In this document: piece after piece, positions 31,181-39,206 of the stretch
Numbering within the stretch: the stretch's first letter is position 1
Layout of the letters: the number at the start of each line of letters is the position of its first letter
DNA from: Gemmataceae bacterium
GTDB taxonomy: Bacteria; Planctomycetota; Planctomycetia; Gemmatales; Gemmataceae
Assembly: GCA_022842245.1 (NCBI GenBank)
Contig: JALHPZ010000004.1
Location: 124,001 to 188,000 of the forward strand
Length of the DNA stretch: 64,000 nt
Direction of reading: 5' to 3'
Translations under genes and position numbers: made by a program
The notes under the pieces: model-generated
What the model was told of the DNA's origin: nothing
Seen by the model: only the letters and a program-made list of their open reading frames with translations
Database searches by the model: none

Positions 31181-31521
31181 CTGGACATTCAGGAACGACC
31201 GAGGACTTGGAGAAGCTCGACATTCGGGTGGGCCGAGTGATCGAAGTACAGTCTTTCCCCGAAGGGCGATATTCCACGCACATCCTGATGATCGACTTCG
31301 GCCCCGAACTCGGCACGAAGAAGTCACTGGCGAAGCTGGCCCCGAATTACGAAGGACCGGAATTGATTGGCAGGCAAGTTCTCGCCGTGGTGAACTTCCC
31401 GCCAAGGCAGATCGGAAAGCATCTCTCGGAAGTATTGACGCTCGGCGTGCCGGACGAGAACGGCAACGTCATTCTGTTACGCCCCGACCGAGACGTGCCG
31501 TCGGGCGGCAAACTGTATTGA
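31177..31521 (+). CDS. tRNA-binding domain protein, CsaA-like
   Basis: A 114-residue OB-fold protein with the CsaA/Trbp111 layout: LEKLDIRVGRVIEVQSFPEG, HILMIDFGPELGTKKSLA, LIGRQVLAVVNFPPRQIG, SEVLTLGVPDENGNVILLRP, ending in VPSGGKLY. Members bind tRNA through the dimeric OB fold; CsaA in Bacillus was also described as a secretion chaperone. It overlaps the upstream reductase gene by 4 bp. Length and all motifs are complete. Confidence 0.9.
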   Translation: MTGHSGTTEDLEKLDIRVGRVIEVQSFPEGRYSTHILMIDFGPELGTKKSLAKLAPNYEGPELIGRQVLAVVNFPPRQIGKHLSEVLTLGVPDENGNVILLRPDRDVPSGGKLY

Positions 31522-31535
31522 AAAGGGAATACGCC

Positions 31536-31850
31536 ATGACCACCTACACCCACATCCTCGATCTCGCCAAAGAAGCCGAACCACCAGCGGACGGCATCCT
31601 GAGCCGTACCGTCTTTCAAGATGACCGGATCAAGGCGGTCGTCTTTGGCTTCGGTCAGGGCCAGGAACTTTCCGAACACACGGCGGCGAAACCGGCGATG
31701 CTCTTCTTCGTGAAGGGTGAGGCAAGCGTCGGCTTGGGCGATGACGCTCAAGAGGCACAGGCTGGCACTTGGGTCCAAATGCCCGCCCATCTCAAACACT
31801 CCATCAAGGCGAAGACGCCGGTCGTCATGCTGCTGGTGCTGCTGAAGTGA
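31536..31850 (+). CDS. Small cupin-domain protein
   Basis: A 104-residue cupin from the ATG for [13 protein letters not shown]; the longer TTG-initiated reading adds only six residues. Motifs: [21 protein letters not shown] (strand with His and a missing second His, so metal binding may be altered), a G-ASVGLGD turn and [14 protein letters not shown] with terminal His residues. The stop overlaps the GTG start of the DUF2256 gene. No substrate can be assigned. Confidence 0.82.
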   Translation: MTTYTHILDLAKEAEPPADGILSRTVFQDDRIKAVVFGFGQGQELSEHTAAKPAMLFFVKGEASVGLGDDAQEAQAGTWVQMPAHLKHSIKAKTPVVMLLVLLK

Positions 31851-31996
31851 CCCACAAGAAGCCGAACCTGCCGACGAAGATTTGCTCGGCCTGCAATCGT
31901 CCTTTCACTTGGCGGAAGAAGTGGGCGAAGGTCTGGGAGCAGGTTCGGTATTGTTCCGAGGCGTGCAGAAAAGCGAAGGGACAAGAGAGATCATAA
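31847..31996 (+). CDS. DUF2256 zinc-ribbon mini-protein
   Basis: A 49-residue protein starting with GTG that overlaps the cupin stop (GTGA). The sequence [16 protein letters not shown], followed by [10 protein letters not shown], is the hallmark of DUF2256, a tiny C-x2-C/C-x3-C zinc-binding family of unknown function often found beside photolyase-like or stress genes. Basic residues around the cysteines suggest nucleic-acid contact, which is inference. Confidence 0.85.
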   Translation: MTHKKPNLPTKICSACNRPFTWRKKWAKVWEQVRYCSEACRKAKGQERS

Positions 31997-32020
31997 ACAC
32001 GATGAAGAAGGAGTGAGGTC

Positions 32021-32350
32021 GTGGCCTTTGACGCAATCCTCGCCGGTCGCATCCGGGACGCCCTGGCCCGGAAGAAGAACGTCGAAGAAAGGAAGATGTT
32101 CGGCTGCATTTGCTTCATCTTCAACGGCAATGCCCTGGCCGGAGTTTGGAAGAACCGCCTCATCGCACGCCTCGGCCCCGACGAGGGTGAGGCGGCGTTG
32201 CTTGAGCCGCACGTCCGGGCGTTCGACATCACCGGCAAGGCGATGCGGAATTGGGTGGCTGTCGAGCCGGAAGGCGTCGAACATGATGACCAGTTGACCA
32301 ACTGGATTGAACGGGCGGTGAAATTCGTGAAGACATTGCCGAAGAAGTAA
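32021..32350 (+). CDS. TfoX N-terminal domain protein
   Basis: A 109-residue protein with GTG start preceded by AAGGAG. It has the TfoX/Sxy N-terminal fold: LAGRIRDALARKK, EERKMFGCICFIFNGNALAGV, LIARLGPDEGEAALL, FDITGKAMRNWVAVEPEG and a C-terminal helix WIERAVKFVKTLPK. Only the N-terminal domain is present, as in the many stand-alone TfoX_N proteins, which have no proven competence role. A same-length paralogue is at 50316-50645. Confidence 0.88.
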   Translation: MAFDAILAGRIRDALARKKNVEERKMFGCICFIFNGNALAGVWKNRLIARLGPDEGEAALLEPHVRAFDITGKAMRNWVAVEPEGVEHDDQLTNWIERAVKFVKTLPKK

Positions 32351-32377
32351 ATGATGAAGTCGAAGGAGAGCAACAGA

Positions 32378-32854
32378 ATGAACAAACCCACCATCAACAC
32401 GCCGCCCCAGGGCCGCACCATCGCCGTCGTCGGCGACGTTTATCGCTTCCTGGCGACAGGCGACGACACCAATGGAAAGTACGCCATCTGGGAAGCCCTC
32501 GTGCCTCCAGGCGGCGGTCCTCCCCCACACGTTCACAGCCGGGAGCAGGAGGGCTTTTATGTCCTCGAAGGCGAGATCACGTTCACGATCAATGGCGAGA
32601 AAGTCGTGGCGAAGGCCGGGACATTCGCCAACATGCCGGTCGGGACGCCGCACTCTTTCAAGAACGAAAGCGACCGCCCAGCGAAGATGCTGATCTCCGT
32701 CGCCCCGGCTGGCCTGGAAAGGATGTTCTTCGAGGTAGGCGTGCCGCTGGCCGAAGGAGCGACGACGGCGTTGCCGCCGACGAAGGAGGAGATCGAGAAG
32801 CTGCTCGCCGTTGCACCTGGGTACGGGATCACGATTCTGCTGCCGGGGCATTGA
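32378..32854 (+). CDS. Cupin-domain protein (quercetin-dioxygenase-like)
   Basis: A 158-residue cupin starting at MNKPTINTPPQ, chosen for the GGAG site 11 bases upstream. The two metal motifs are complete: PPHVHSREQEGFYVLEGEI (His, His, Glu) and AGTFANMPVGTPHSFKN (His). The C-terminal helix region LPPTKEEIEKLLAVAPGYG is typical of this bacterial cupin group. A metal-dependent role in aromatic or sugar metabolism is possible; no substrate is visible. It ends the run of small genes before the TetR promoter. Confidence 0.85.
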   Translation: MNKPTINTPPQGRTIAVVGDVYRFLATGDDTNGKYAIWEALVPPGGGPPPHVHSREQEGFYVLEGEITFTINGEKVVAKAGTFANMPVGTPHSFKNESDRPAKMLISVAPAGLERMFFEVGVPLAEGATTALPPTKEEIEKLLAVAPGYGITILLPGH

Positions 32855-32912
32855 GTCCTTTCTCAAGACACCAAGACCGAGAGGTTGGCCGTTGAAAGAA
32901 CTCGTCTCCGAC

Positions 32913-32940
32913 TTGACAAGAACAGACAGGTCTGTATACT
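32913..32940 (+). promoter_or_regulatory. tetR promoter with embedded palindromic operator
   Basis: TTGACA (32913-32918), 16-bp spacer, TATACT (32935-32940). The spacer contains ACAGAC-AG-GTCTGT (32922-32935), a 14-bp palindrome. The regulator's ATG at 32947 falls at the expected transcription start, so the mRNA should be leaderless. The same palindrome, on the opposite strand, recurs at 33555-33568. Confidence 0.72.
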
Positions 32941-32946
32941 TTGGGC

Positions 32947-33528
32947 ATGGGACGCACACGAGAAACATCTGAGGCCCGCCAGCGAATCCTGGAAACTGCC
33001 GACCGGCTGTTCTACCAGGACGGCATTCGGGCGGTCGGCATCGACCGGATCATTGCCGAGGCGGAAGTCGCCAAGATGAGTCTTTACAAGCACTTTCCGT
33101 CCAAGGACGACCTGATTCTGGCTGTGCTGAAGTATCGAGAAGAGAAGATTATGGAGTTCTTCGGCACGGCAATGGAGCGGCACGGCAAGCGAACCAAAGA
33201 CAAACTGCGGGCCTTTTTCGCCGCTCTCAAGGACTGGTTCGAGAGTCCCGGTTTCCGGGGTTGTGCGTTTCAGAATGCCGCCGTGGAACTGGCTGACCCG
33301 AAACATCCGGGGTCCGATTTCGTGAAGGGTCATAAGCGTCGGTTTCAAGAGTTTCTGGCCGGTCTGGTCGAGGAATCGGTCGGCAAAGGGGCGGCGAAGG
33401 TCGCACCGGCTGTGGGACTGCTCGTGGAAGGGGCCATCGTAACAGCGGTGATTCAGGGTTCGCCCGATGCGGTGGACGTGGCCCGTGACGCCGCCTTGAA
33501 ACTGGTGGCGGAAGCGAAGGGCGACTAA
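32947..33528 (+). CDS. TetR-family transcriptional regulator
   Basis: A 193-residue repressor. The HTH is at residues 8-55 (ARQRILETADRLFYQDGIRA, IIAEAEVAKMSLYKHFPSKD). The C-terminal ligand domain contains WFESPGFRGCAFQNAAVELA, a Cys-bearing segment seen in TetR proteins close to carboxymuconolactone-decarboxylase and flavin-linked genes. An ATG at 32947 and a TTG at 32941 are possible; the ATG coincides with the predicted transcription start. Matching operators in front of this gene and the next gene set suggest it controls both. Confidence 0.88.
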   Translation: MGRTRETSEARQRILETADRLFYQDGIRAVGIDRIIAEAEVAKMSLYKHFPSKDDLILAVLKYREEKIMEFFGTAMERHGKRTKDKLRAFFAALKDWFESPGFRGCAFQNAAVELADPKHPGSDFVKGHKRRFQEFLAGLVEESVGKGAAKVAPAVGLLVEGAIVTAVIQGSPDAVDVARDAALKLVAEAKGD

Positions 33529-33554
33529 CCCTTCTCTTTTTTGACATCACATAT

Positions 33555-33568
33555 ACAGACCTGTCTGT
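33555..33568. promoter_or_regulatory. Second TetR operator, before the carboxymuconolactone-decarboxylase gene
   Basis: ACAGAC-CT-GTCTGT is the reverse complement of the palindrome in the tetR promoter. It lies just downstream of a TTGACA hexamer (33541-33546), so it covers the likely -10 region, about 95 bp ahead of the next gene. The identity of the two sites points to one regulator controlling both promoters. Confidence 0.7.
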
Positions 33569-33663
33569 ATTGTTTGTGAAGATGGCAAGGCTGCGATCTG
33601 AAGAGACGGGCTACTTCGGCACGTCGGTTCGCAGTCCGATTTGAACACGCAGGAGACATGACC

Positions 33664-34248
33664 ATGCAACGCCTCAATTCCGTCAACCCGCAAGTCGCTC
33701 AAGGCCGCACCAAGGAACTGCTCGAAACCGTGCAGCAAGCCTTCGGTGTCGTCCCCAACACCGCCAAGGTGATGGCAAACTCGTCCGCCGTTCTCGACAG
33801 CTTTCTCGCCTTCAGCACGGCGATGGGGGGAGCCAAGATCGGAACGAAGCTGCACAACCAAGTGAAGCTCACGACCAGCGAAACGAACTCCTGTGACTAC
33901 TGCACGTCGATCCTGAGTGCCGTGGCTCCTTCAGCGGGCTTGTCTGCTGCCGATATTCTCGCCGGTCGCACGGGCAACTCCGAAGAAAGTCGCACCAAAG
34001 CGGCGCTGGCGTTCGCCCATAACGTGCTGGAAAGCCGAGGCAAGGTCAGCGACCAGCAACTCACCGCCATTCGGGAAGCTGGGTACGGCGATGCCGAGAT
34101 CGTGGAGATCGTCGCCAGCGTCGTCTTGGGCTGCTTCACCAACTTCCTCAACAACGTGGCCGACACGGAACTCGACTTCGCAAAGGCCGAGCCAGTGGAA
34201 GCCTGCTCGTCTTCGACCTGCGGGACTGCCGCTTGCACGGTGCATTGA
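33664..34248 (+). CDS. Carboxymuconolactone decarboxylase-family (AhpD-like) protein
   Basis: A protein of 194 residues. Of two close ATGs the second (33664) is preferred, since AGGAG is 8 bases upstream of it and only 2 from the first. The AhpD-like active site is NSCDYCTSILSAVA with CxxC and a following helix, preceded by LHNQVKLTTSE. The C-terminus is Cys-rich (EACSSSTCGTAACTV), possibly a redox or metal tail. Family members are peroxidase-related or decarboxylating; here the regulator and the following PPOX-like gene point to a redox or detoxification function. Confidence 0.88.
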   Translation: MQRLNSVNPQVAQGRTKELLETVQQAFGVVPNTAKVMANSSAVLDSFLAFSTAMGGAKIGTKLHNQVKLTTSETNSCDYCTSILSAVAPSAGLSAADILAGRTGNSEESRTKAALAFAHNVLESRGKVSDQQLTAIREAGYGDAEIVEIVASVVLGCFTNFLNNVADTELDFAKAEPVEACSSSTCGTAACTVH

Positions 34249-34331
34249 GCCAATTGTGATCTGACCGAGTGCTTGGCGGGACCAAGCACTCGGTTTTCCC
34301 CTCGTAAACACCCTCCCGAAAGGAACCTGTC

Positions 34332-34793
34332 ATGTCCGTCATTCGACCGCCCTTCACGCTGGAAACGGCAATGGCCAAAGTGCGTGCCGCCGAAGATGCT
34401 TGGAACAGTCGTGACCCGCAGCGTGTGGCGCTGGCCTATTCGGAAGACTCGGAGTGGCGAAACCGGGATCAGTTTCTTCAAGGCCGGGACCAGATTCGAG
34501 AGTTTCTGACCCGCAAATGGGAACGAGAACTCGACTACCGCCTCACCAAATCGCTGTGGAGCTTCACCGACAACCGAATCGCCGTTCGCTTCCAGTACGA
34601 GTACCACGATGCGGCAGGCCGATGGTTCCGGGCCTACGGCAACGAACTGTGGGAGTTTGATGATGAAGGGCTGATGCGGCGTCGTGAGGCCAGCATCAAC
34701 GACGTGCCAATTCAGGAAAGCGAACGAAAGTTCCGCTGGGCTGCTCCCGGCCCACGACCCGCTGATGACGCTGGGATTCCCGATGTTCGATGA
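34332..34793 (+). CDS. DUF1348/NTF2-like (SnoaL-fold) protein
   Basis: A 153-residue protein matching DUF1348: [98 protein letters not shown]. This is the cone-shaped NTF2-like fold; no enzymatic activity is established for the family. It is 83 bp behind the AhpD-like gene and is part of the probable TetR-controlled set. Confidence 0.9.
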   Translation: MSVIRPPFTLETAMAKVRAAEDAWNSRDPQRVALAYSEDSEWRNRDQFLQGRDQIREFLTRKWERELDYRLTKSLWSFTDNRIAVRFQYEYHDAAGRWFRAYGNELWEFDDEGLMRRREASINDVPIQESERKFRWAAPGPRPADDAGIPDVR

Positions 34794-34861
34794 CCACCGC
34801 TTCGCCCGTTCCAACTGGCGAGCGGCTTACGAGGCAATTGAAGGCTCGGAGGACTTTTGCC

Positions 34862-35467
34862 ATGCGTGCTTTTTCCAGCGACGTTGCCTTCACCCCCACG
34901 GTAAAGGCGATCCAAACCCAGAAAGGCTCTCGGTCGAGCTATGCCCGCATGGAATCCGGTGGGAGTTGGGCGACGACCGTAACGCCGGAACTGGAAGCGT
35001 TCCTCGATGAACTGGATATGTTCTACCTGGGGACGGCGAACGCTGAAGGCCAGCCCTACATCCAGTATCGGGGCGGTTCGCCGGGCTTCCTGAAGGCTGT
35101 GGACGAGAAGACGCTGGGCTTTGCCGACTTCGGCGGCAACCGGCAATACATCACGCTCGGCAATTTGTCCGAGAACTCCAAGGCGTTCATCTTCCTGATG
35201 GACTACGCCCGCAGTCGCCGCATCAAGCTCTGGGGCAATGCCCGTGTGGTGGAAGACAATCCGGTACTCCTCGACCGACTGCGTGATCCTGAGTATCCCG
35301 GCAAAGTCGAGCGGGCCATCCTTTTCCAGATCGAGGCGTGGGACGTGAACTGCCCGCAACACATTCACAAGCGGTTCTCGCAGAAGCAGGTGGCTCCGGT
35401 CATCGAGCAACTGCAAGGAAGGATCGCAGAACTGGAAGCCGAAGTGCGACGGCTCAATGGGGAGTGA
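34862..35467 (+). CDS. Pyridoxamine 5'-phosphate oxidase-family FMN-binding protein
   Basis: A protein of 201 residues starting at MRAFSSDVAFTPTVKAIQ. A strong GGAGG lies 9 bases upstream of this ATG, while the earlier in-frame ATG sits in the previous stop and has none. PPOX-type split-barrel features: DMFYLGTANAEGQPYIQYRG, GNRQYITLGNL, IFLMDYARSRRIKLWGNARV. The C-terminal VIEQLQGRIAELEAEVRRLN is a predicted coiled coil. Probably a flavin-dependent reductase or oxidase of unknown substrate, third gene of the probable TetR regulon. Confidence 0.88.
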   Translation: MRAFSSDVAFTPTVKAIQTQKGSRSSYARMESGGSWATTVTPELEAFLDELDMFYLGTANAEGQPYIQYRGGSPGFLKAVDEKTLGFADFGGNRQYITLGNLSENSKAFIFLMDYARSRRIKLWGNARVVEDNPVLLDRLRDPEYPGKVERAILFQIEAWDVNCPQHIHKRFSQKQVAPVIEQLQGRIAELEAEVRRLNGE

Positions 35468-35590
35468 GGCGAGTTAGAGGACTTCACTCGACGCCACCAA
35501 CCTCGCTCGTGTCAAAACGGCGTGGATAGCGATCAGGTGCATAATCTCCCTGAGCGGCGTGGAGAAGTCAGGAAGGATCGACATTGGCGA

Positions 35591-36055
35591 TTACAGCCGC
35601 TTCACAAACGACACCTTGCCGTCGCCATCCGTGAAGTAGTCGTGAATGCGAGCTACCTCGGAGTAGCCATGCTTCTGGTAGAACAACCGAGTTCGCTCGA
35701 AGCTGGACTTGTCACTCGTTTCGATCAGCAAGAGCCGCCCGTTGACTGCACGAATAGACTCTTCGACGGCACGCAACACTTCAGAACCGAGGCCCTGCCG
35801 CTGACGTGTGCGGGAAACCGCAATCATCAACAACTCCCATACTCGGTCGGTGAATTCCTTGGGAGCGTAATACGCAATCGCCGTCAGTGCCCCATTTTCA
35901 GCAAGGGCGAGGATTTGCCGTCCATCGTCTTTTCGACCGTGATACTCGTCCAGCATCCCCTGAATTGAGTCGGCATCTTCTGGCCGAAAAAGCCCGCTGC
36001 TACAGATAACCTCAATGAGAACGGGCGTGTCGTCGGGAACGATGGGGCGGATCAT
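35591..36055 (-). CDS. GNAT-family N-acetyltransferase
   Basis: A 154-residue GNAT. The acetyl-CoA motif A is MIAVSRTRQRQGLGSEVLRAVEESIR (R/Q-x-x-G-x-G/A as RQGLGS), preceded by the ELLMIAV strand, followed by LLLIETSDKSSFERTRLFYQKHGY, the motif B segment with the Tyr general acid. The start MIRPIVPDDTPVLIEVI is typical. The acceptor is unknown. Confidence 0.88.
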   Translation of the reverse strand: MIRPIVPDDTPVLIEVICSSGLFRPEDADSIQGMLDEYHGRKDDGRQILALAENGALTAIAYYAPKEFTDRVWELLMIAVSRTRQRQGLGSEVLRAVEESIRAVNGRLLLIETSDKSSFERTRLFYQKHGYSEVARIHDYFTDGDGKVSFVKRL

Positions 36056-36142
36056 CCTGACTTGCCTCCAGAGTGAGTGCCGAACGGATTCCTCAATGAC
36101 ACGGAACGTCGGCTGGCGGTTCGGGGTGAGCGACGAGAAATC

Positions 36143-36544
36143 TCATCTCCCCCAATTCATCGCCGTGATCGACAGTTGCAGCACGGTCGCAATCGACACC
36201 CAGACGAAGTATGGCACTTGAGCGACAGCGACCCAACGATAGTGCTTCCAGACGGCGACCATCATCCAGATGATCGTCGCCCACACGATCAGAATATCCA
36301 CGGCGGCGAGCGGCAGGTTCCGCAGCCCGAATTGAATCGGAGTGAAGATCAGGTTCGCCACGAGGTTGATGCCGAACGGCAGTGCCACCAGCCACGGCAC
36401 TTTCTTTCGGATCGCCTGCACGAACACGAAACCGAAACTGACGAGGATGATCGGGTAGAGAATCTGCCAGATCAGGCCAATGGTCCCCGGAGCCGGGGTC
36501 CAGCTTGGCTTGGCGAGTGAGTTATACCATTCAATCCAGGTCAT
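36143..36544 (-). CDS. tspO: TspO/MBR-family protein, copy 1
   Basis: A 133-residue membrane protein with five hydrophobic segments and the TspO signature: WYNSLAKPSWTPAPGTIGLIWQILY, PFGINLVANLIFTPIQFGLRNL, then VWATIIWMMVAVW and AQVPYFVWVSIATVLQLSI. TspO proteins bind porphyrins and other hydrophobic ligands and mediate stress responses. Its ATG overlaps the stop of the HxlR gene by 4 bp. Gene 40289-40690 is nearly identical at the DNA level, showing recent duplication. Confidence 0.93.
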   Translation of the reverse strand: MTWIEWYNSLAKPSWTPAPGTIGLIWQILYPIILVSFGFVFVQAIRKKVPWLVALPFGINLVANLIFTPIQFGLRNLPLAAVDILIVWATIIWMMVAVWKHYRWVAVAQVPYFVWVSIATVLQLSITAMNWGR

Positions 36545-36891
36545 GACTTCTTCCCAGCCTTGATCCGCTTGATGTGCTTCTGGCCCCATTCGCACATGAC
36601 CGTGGTGATCGGACGCAGCGTCTTTCCGTACTCGGTCAGCGAATACTCGACCTTGGGCGGGACTTCCGGGTAGACCTCCCGATGAACGATGCCATCCTCT
36701 TCGAGTTCCCGAAGCTGCTGGGTCAGCATCCGTTCGCTGACACCGGGAATCTTGCGGCGTAGTTCGGCAAAACGATGCGTACCGTCGTGGGAGAGATGGA
36801 ACAGGATCACGACCTTCCACTTGCCGCCGATCACATCCAGCGTGGCCTCGACGGGGCAGTGGTAATCCGTCATGGGTTCGTTGCTCGTCAT
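36541..36891 (-). CDS. HxlR-family transcriptional regulator
   Basis: A protein of about 116 residues. HxlR/DUF24 features: CPVEATLDVIGGKWKVVILFHL with the family's N-terminal Cys, HRFAELRRKIPGVSERMLTQQLREL as recognition helix, and a wing VEYSLTEYGKTL. The Cys often serves as a redox or electrophile sensor. The ATG at 36891 adjoins the palindrome TACTTAC-N6-GTAAGTA; a further ATG at 36903 would lie inside it, and one at 36873 is also possible. It is divergent from an Old Yellow Enzyme gene, a typical target of HxlR regulators sensing electrophiles. Confidence 0.88.
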   Translation of the reverse strand: MTSNEPMTDYHCPVEATLDVIGGKWKVVILFHLSHDGTHRFAELRRKIPGVSERMLTQQLRELEEDGIVHREVYPEVPPKVEYSLTEYGKTLRPITTVMCEWGQKHIKRIKAGKKS

Positions 36892-36910
36892 ACTTACTCG
36901 CATGTAAGTA
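36891..36910. promoter_or_regulatory. HxlR-type operator palindrome
   Basis: TACTTAC-N6-GTAAGTA is a perfect 7-bp inverted repeat at the start of the HxlR gene. DUF24/HxlR regulators bind palindromes of this kind (TACT--AGTA-type half-sites). A weaker related pair, GTACT (36927-36931) and AGTAC (36945-36949), lies between the -35 and -10 of the divergent gene. Confidence 0.68.
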
Positions 36911-36930
36911 CCTCACCTTTTTCTGCGTAC

Positions 36931-36959
36931 TTGGCCGGTGAATGAGTACATTCTATCAT
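36931..36959 (+). promoter_or_regulatory. Predicted promoter of the Old Yellow Enzyme gene
   Basis: TTGGCC (36931-36936), 17-bp spacer, TATCAT (36954-36959), about 45 bp ahead of the ATG at 37005. The AGTAC half-site lies in the spacer, so a bound HxlR regulator could repress it. Sigma-70-like spacing is seen; activity is inferred. Confidence 0.5.
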
Positions 36960-37004
36960 TTCTGCGAAGCGAATTCAGGACCGAAGTAAGGAAGGAAATG
37001 CGAG

Positions 37005-38090
37005 ATGGCGAGTTTGTTCAAAGAGTTTCGACTCAAGGATGCCGTGCTGCGGAACCGCATCGCCGTCTCGCCGATGTGCCAGTATTCTTCGGACAACGGA
37101 TTTCCGAATGATTGGCACTTCGTCCATCTCGGCTCCCGTGCGGTCGGCGGTGCTGGACTCGTGATGGTGGAGGCCACAGCGGTTTCGCCAGAAGGCCGGA
37201 TCAGCCCCGCCGACAGCGGCATCTACCTTGACGACCACGTTCAGCCCTTCGCCAAGATCGCCGGTTTCCTCAAGCAACACGGGGCCGTGCCAGCGATTCA
37301 GATCGCTCATGCGGGACGAAAGGCCAGCGCCAACAAGCCGTGGGAGGGCGATGACCATATCGACTCGGACAAAGGGGGCTGGGACACCATCGCCCCGACC
37401 GCCGTCGCCTTTGGCGGCAACCTGCCGAAAGTGCCACGGGAGATGACTTTCGAGGATATTGGCCGCATTCAGAATGCCTTCGTCGCCGCTGCGAAGCGGG
37501 CATTGGCGGCGGGATTCGAGTGGCTGGAACTGCACTTCGCCCACGGCTACCTCGCCCACGAGTTCTACTCGCTGCTCGCCAACAAGAGGAACGACAACTA
37601 CGGAGGCAGCTTCGAGAATCGTATTCGGTTCTTGCTGGAGACATTCAACGCCGTCCGCAAAGTCTGGCCGGAACGGTTCCCGCTGACGGCCCGGTTGTCG
37701 GTCACGGATTGGATCGAGGGCGGCGTAACCGTCGAGGAGTCCATCGAACTTCTGCGGCGACTCAAGACTGCCGGGCTTGATCTTGTGGACGTAAGCCAAG
37801 GGTTCATCACGCCGGACATCTCCCAGGTTCCGTGGGGTCCGGGGTTCATGATTCCCGTAGCCAGCCGGATTCGACGTGAGGCGCAAATCCCGACTGCCGT
37901 GGGCTGGATGATCTCGGACCCGCAGCAGGCCGAGGAAGCTGTGCGGGATCAGCACACCGACCTCGTGATGCTGGCGAGGGAGATGCTGCGTGATCCCTAC
38001 TGGCCGTACCACGCTGCCTTGAAACTCGGCGATGAGAAAGCCGCCACAATTCTGCCGGTGCAATACGCCCGTGCGGTGAAGGCAAGGTAG
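37005..38090 (+). CDS. Old Yellow Enzyme-family NADH:flavin oxidoreductase (YqjM-like)
   Basis: A 361-residue FMN-dependent ene-reductase. Features: LRNRIAVSPMCQYSSDNG with the Cys of YqjM-type enzymes, IQIAHAGRKAS (substrate His pair region), FEWLELHFAHGYLAHEFYSLLANKRND-type core with HGYL--F-SP-like motif, GGSFENRIRFLLE, and a C-terminal phosphate-binding GWMISDPQQAEE. It reduces activated C=C bonds of electrophilic compounds. Placement opposite an HxlR regulator with shared operators suggests induction by electrophiles. An adjacent methyltransferase gene follows 14 bp later. Confidence 0.93.
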   Translation: MASLFKEFRLKDAVLRNRIAVSPMCQYSSDNGFPNDWHFVHLGSRAVGGAGLVMVEATAVSPEGRISPADSGIYLDDHVQPFAKIAGFLKQHGAVPAIQIAHAGRKASANKPWEGDDHIDSDKGGWDTIAPTAVAFGGNLPKVPREMTFEDIGRIQNAFVAAAKRALAAGFEWLELHFAHGYLAHEFYSLLANKRNDNYGGSFENRIRFLLETFNAVRKVWPERFPLTARLSVTDWIEGGVTVEESIELLRRLKTAGLDLVDVSQGFITPDISQVPWGPGFMIPVASRIRREAQIPTAVGWMISDPQQAEEAVRDQHTDLVMLAREMLRDPYWPYHAALKLGDEKAATILPVQYARAVKAR

Positions 38091-38104
38091 CAGGAAGGAT
38101 TATC

Positions 38105-38716
38105 ATGCCCGTTCACGACCGCAGCAGCTTCGAGAACCTGTACGCCGGGCAGCCACGGTGGGAGATCGGCAGGCCGCAGAAGGCGATCCTGGACGTGGCC
38201 GACCAAATCACCGGCTCGCTGCTGGATGCCGGGTGCGGTACGGGGGAGAACGCCTTGTTCTTTGCCAGCCGGGGCCAAAAGGTCACGGGCATCGACTTCC
38301 TGGCCGAGCCGATCACGATAGCGAAGCAGAAGGCAGAGCAGCGGGGCCTGACAGCGACGTTCTTGGTCATGGACGCTCTGGCGCTGAAGGAACTGCCAGA
38401 GGTCTTCGACTCGGCCATCGACAGCGGCTTGTTCCACGTCTTCAGCGACGACGACCGTCGCCGATACGTCGAAGGGCTGGCGTCGGTTTTGAAGCCGGGA
38501 GGTCGGCTGTTCCTGCTTTGCTTCTCGGACGCCGAGCCGGGCGACCAGGGGCCTCGGCGGGTTTCACGGCAGGAGATCGAAGATGCCTTCGCCGAGGGCT
38601 GGATGATCGAGTCTGTGGAGCCTTCAAGGTACGAGGTCCGGCCTGATCCGAATGACGCCAGCTTCGGCGAGGGTGGGCCGAAGGCGTGGTTCGTGGTGGT
38701 GAGGCGGGCGGGGTGA
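38105..38716 (+). CDS. Class I SAM-dependent methyltransferase
   Basis: A 203-residue methyltransferase of the thiopurine/thiocyanate-type group by layout: FENLYAGQPRWEIGRPQ, motif I LLDAGCGTGENALFFASRG, GIDFLAEPITIAKQKA, FDSAIDSGLFHVF and SVLKPGGRLFLLCFSD. No signal peptide. The W-IGRPQ N-terminus resembles TPMT-like enzymes acting on small sulfur or halide compounds; this is tentative. The stop overlaps the GTG of the next gene. Confidence 0.87.
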   Translation: MPVHDRSSFENLYAGQPRWEIGRPQKAILDVADQITGSLLDAGCGTGENALFFASRGQKVTGIDFLAEPITIAKQKAEQRGLTATFLVMDALALKELPEVFDSAIDSGLFHVFSDDDRRRYVEGLASVLKPGGRLFLLCFSDAEPGDQGPRRVSRQEIEDAFAEGWMIESVEPSRYEVRPDPNDASFGEGGPKAWFVVVRRAG

Positions 38717-39129
38717 CGACACGACTTCGCAGGGAACGGGCCACTACCCTTGAAGACAAGCTGGCCTATTGGATCAGCCATCGAACCAACGTGCTGTTCC
38801 GATGCGGACCTGGCGTCAGGATGACTCCTGAAGTGTCGGCGGCATTTGCCAAAGCTGGGCTTCGTTGGCGAACGCTGTCCGCCTACCACGTCGAGTTCGA
38901 GCAGATACTCAGCGATGATTCGGTCGAGGCCATTTTGATTGTCGGCATTGATATGGCACCGAAAAGGTTTCGGCGGGCTGTGCATCAGATGCTTGGAGTA
39001 CCACCCAGCCCGAAGATGATTTGGGCGACCGTCACCATCTTGGATGAGGATGACTTCGACACTGAGACGGCAAACTTGGTGAAGGTTGAGGGCTTCGCCA
39101 TTGTGGTCAGTGTGCCGCAACGGATTTAG
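38713..39129 (+). CDS. Hypothetical protein, 138 residues
   Basis: Starts with GTG overlapping the methyltransferase stop (GTGA). The soluble product has VLFRCGPGVRMTPEVSAAFA, HVEFEQILSDDSVEAILIVG and SPKMIWATVTILDEDDFDTE segments alternating helix and strand. I do not recognise a family. Its position makes co-transcription with the methyltransferase likely. Confidence 0.55.
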   Translation: MTTRLRRERATTLEDKLAYWISHRTNVLFRCGPGVRMTPEVSAAFAKAGLRWRTLSAYHVEFEQILSDDSVEAILIVGIDMAPKRFRRAVHQMLGVPPSPKMIWATVTILDEDDFDTETANLVKVEGFAIVVSVPQRI

Positions 39130-39206
39130 ACCAGCGTCCCTGTAGCTGCGATGGGCGTTGATCTGAAAGCACCACGACGATACGCCAGCAGTCCAAAAGC
39201 TGGCTC

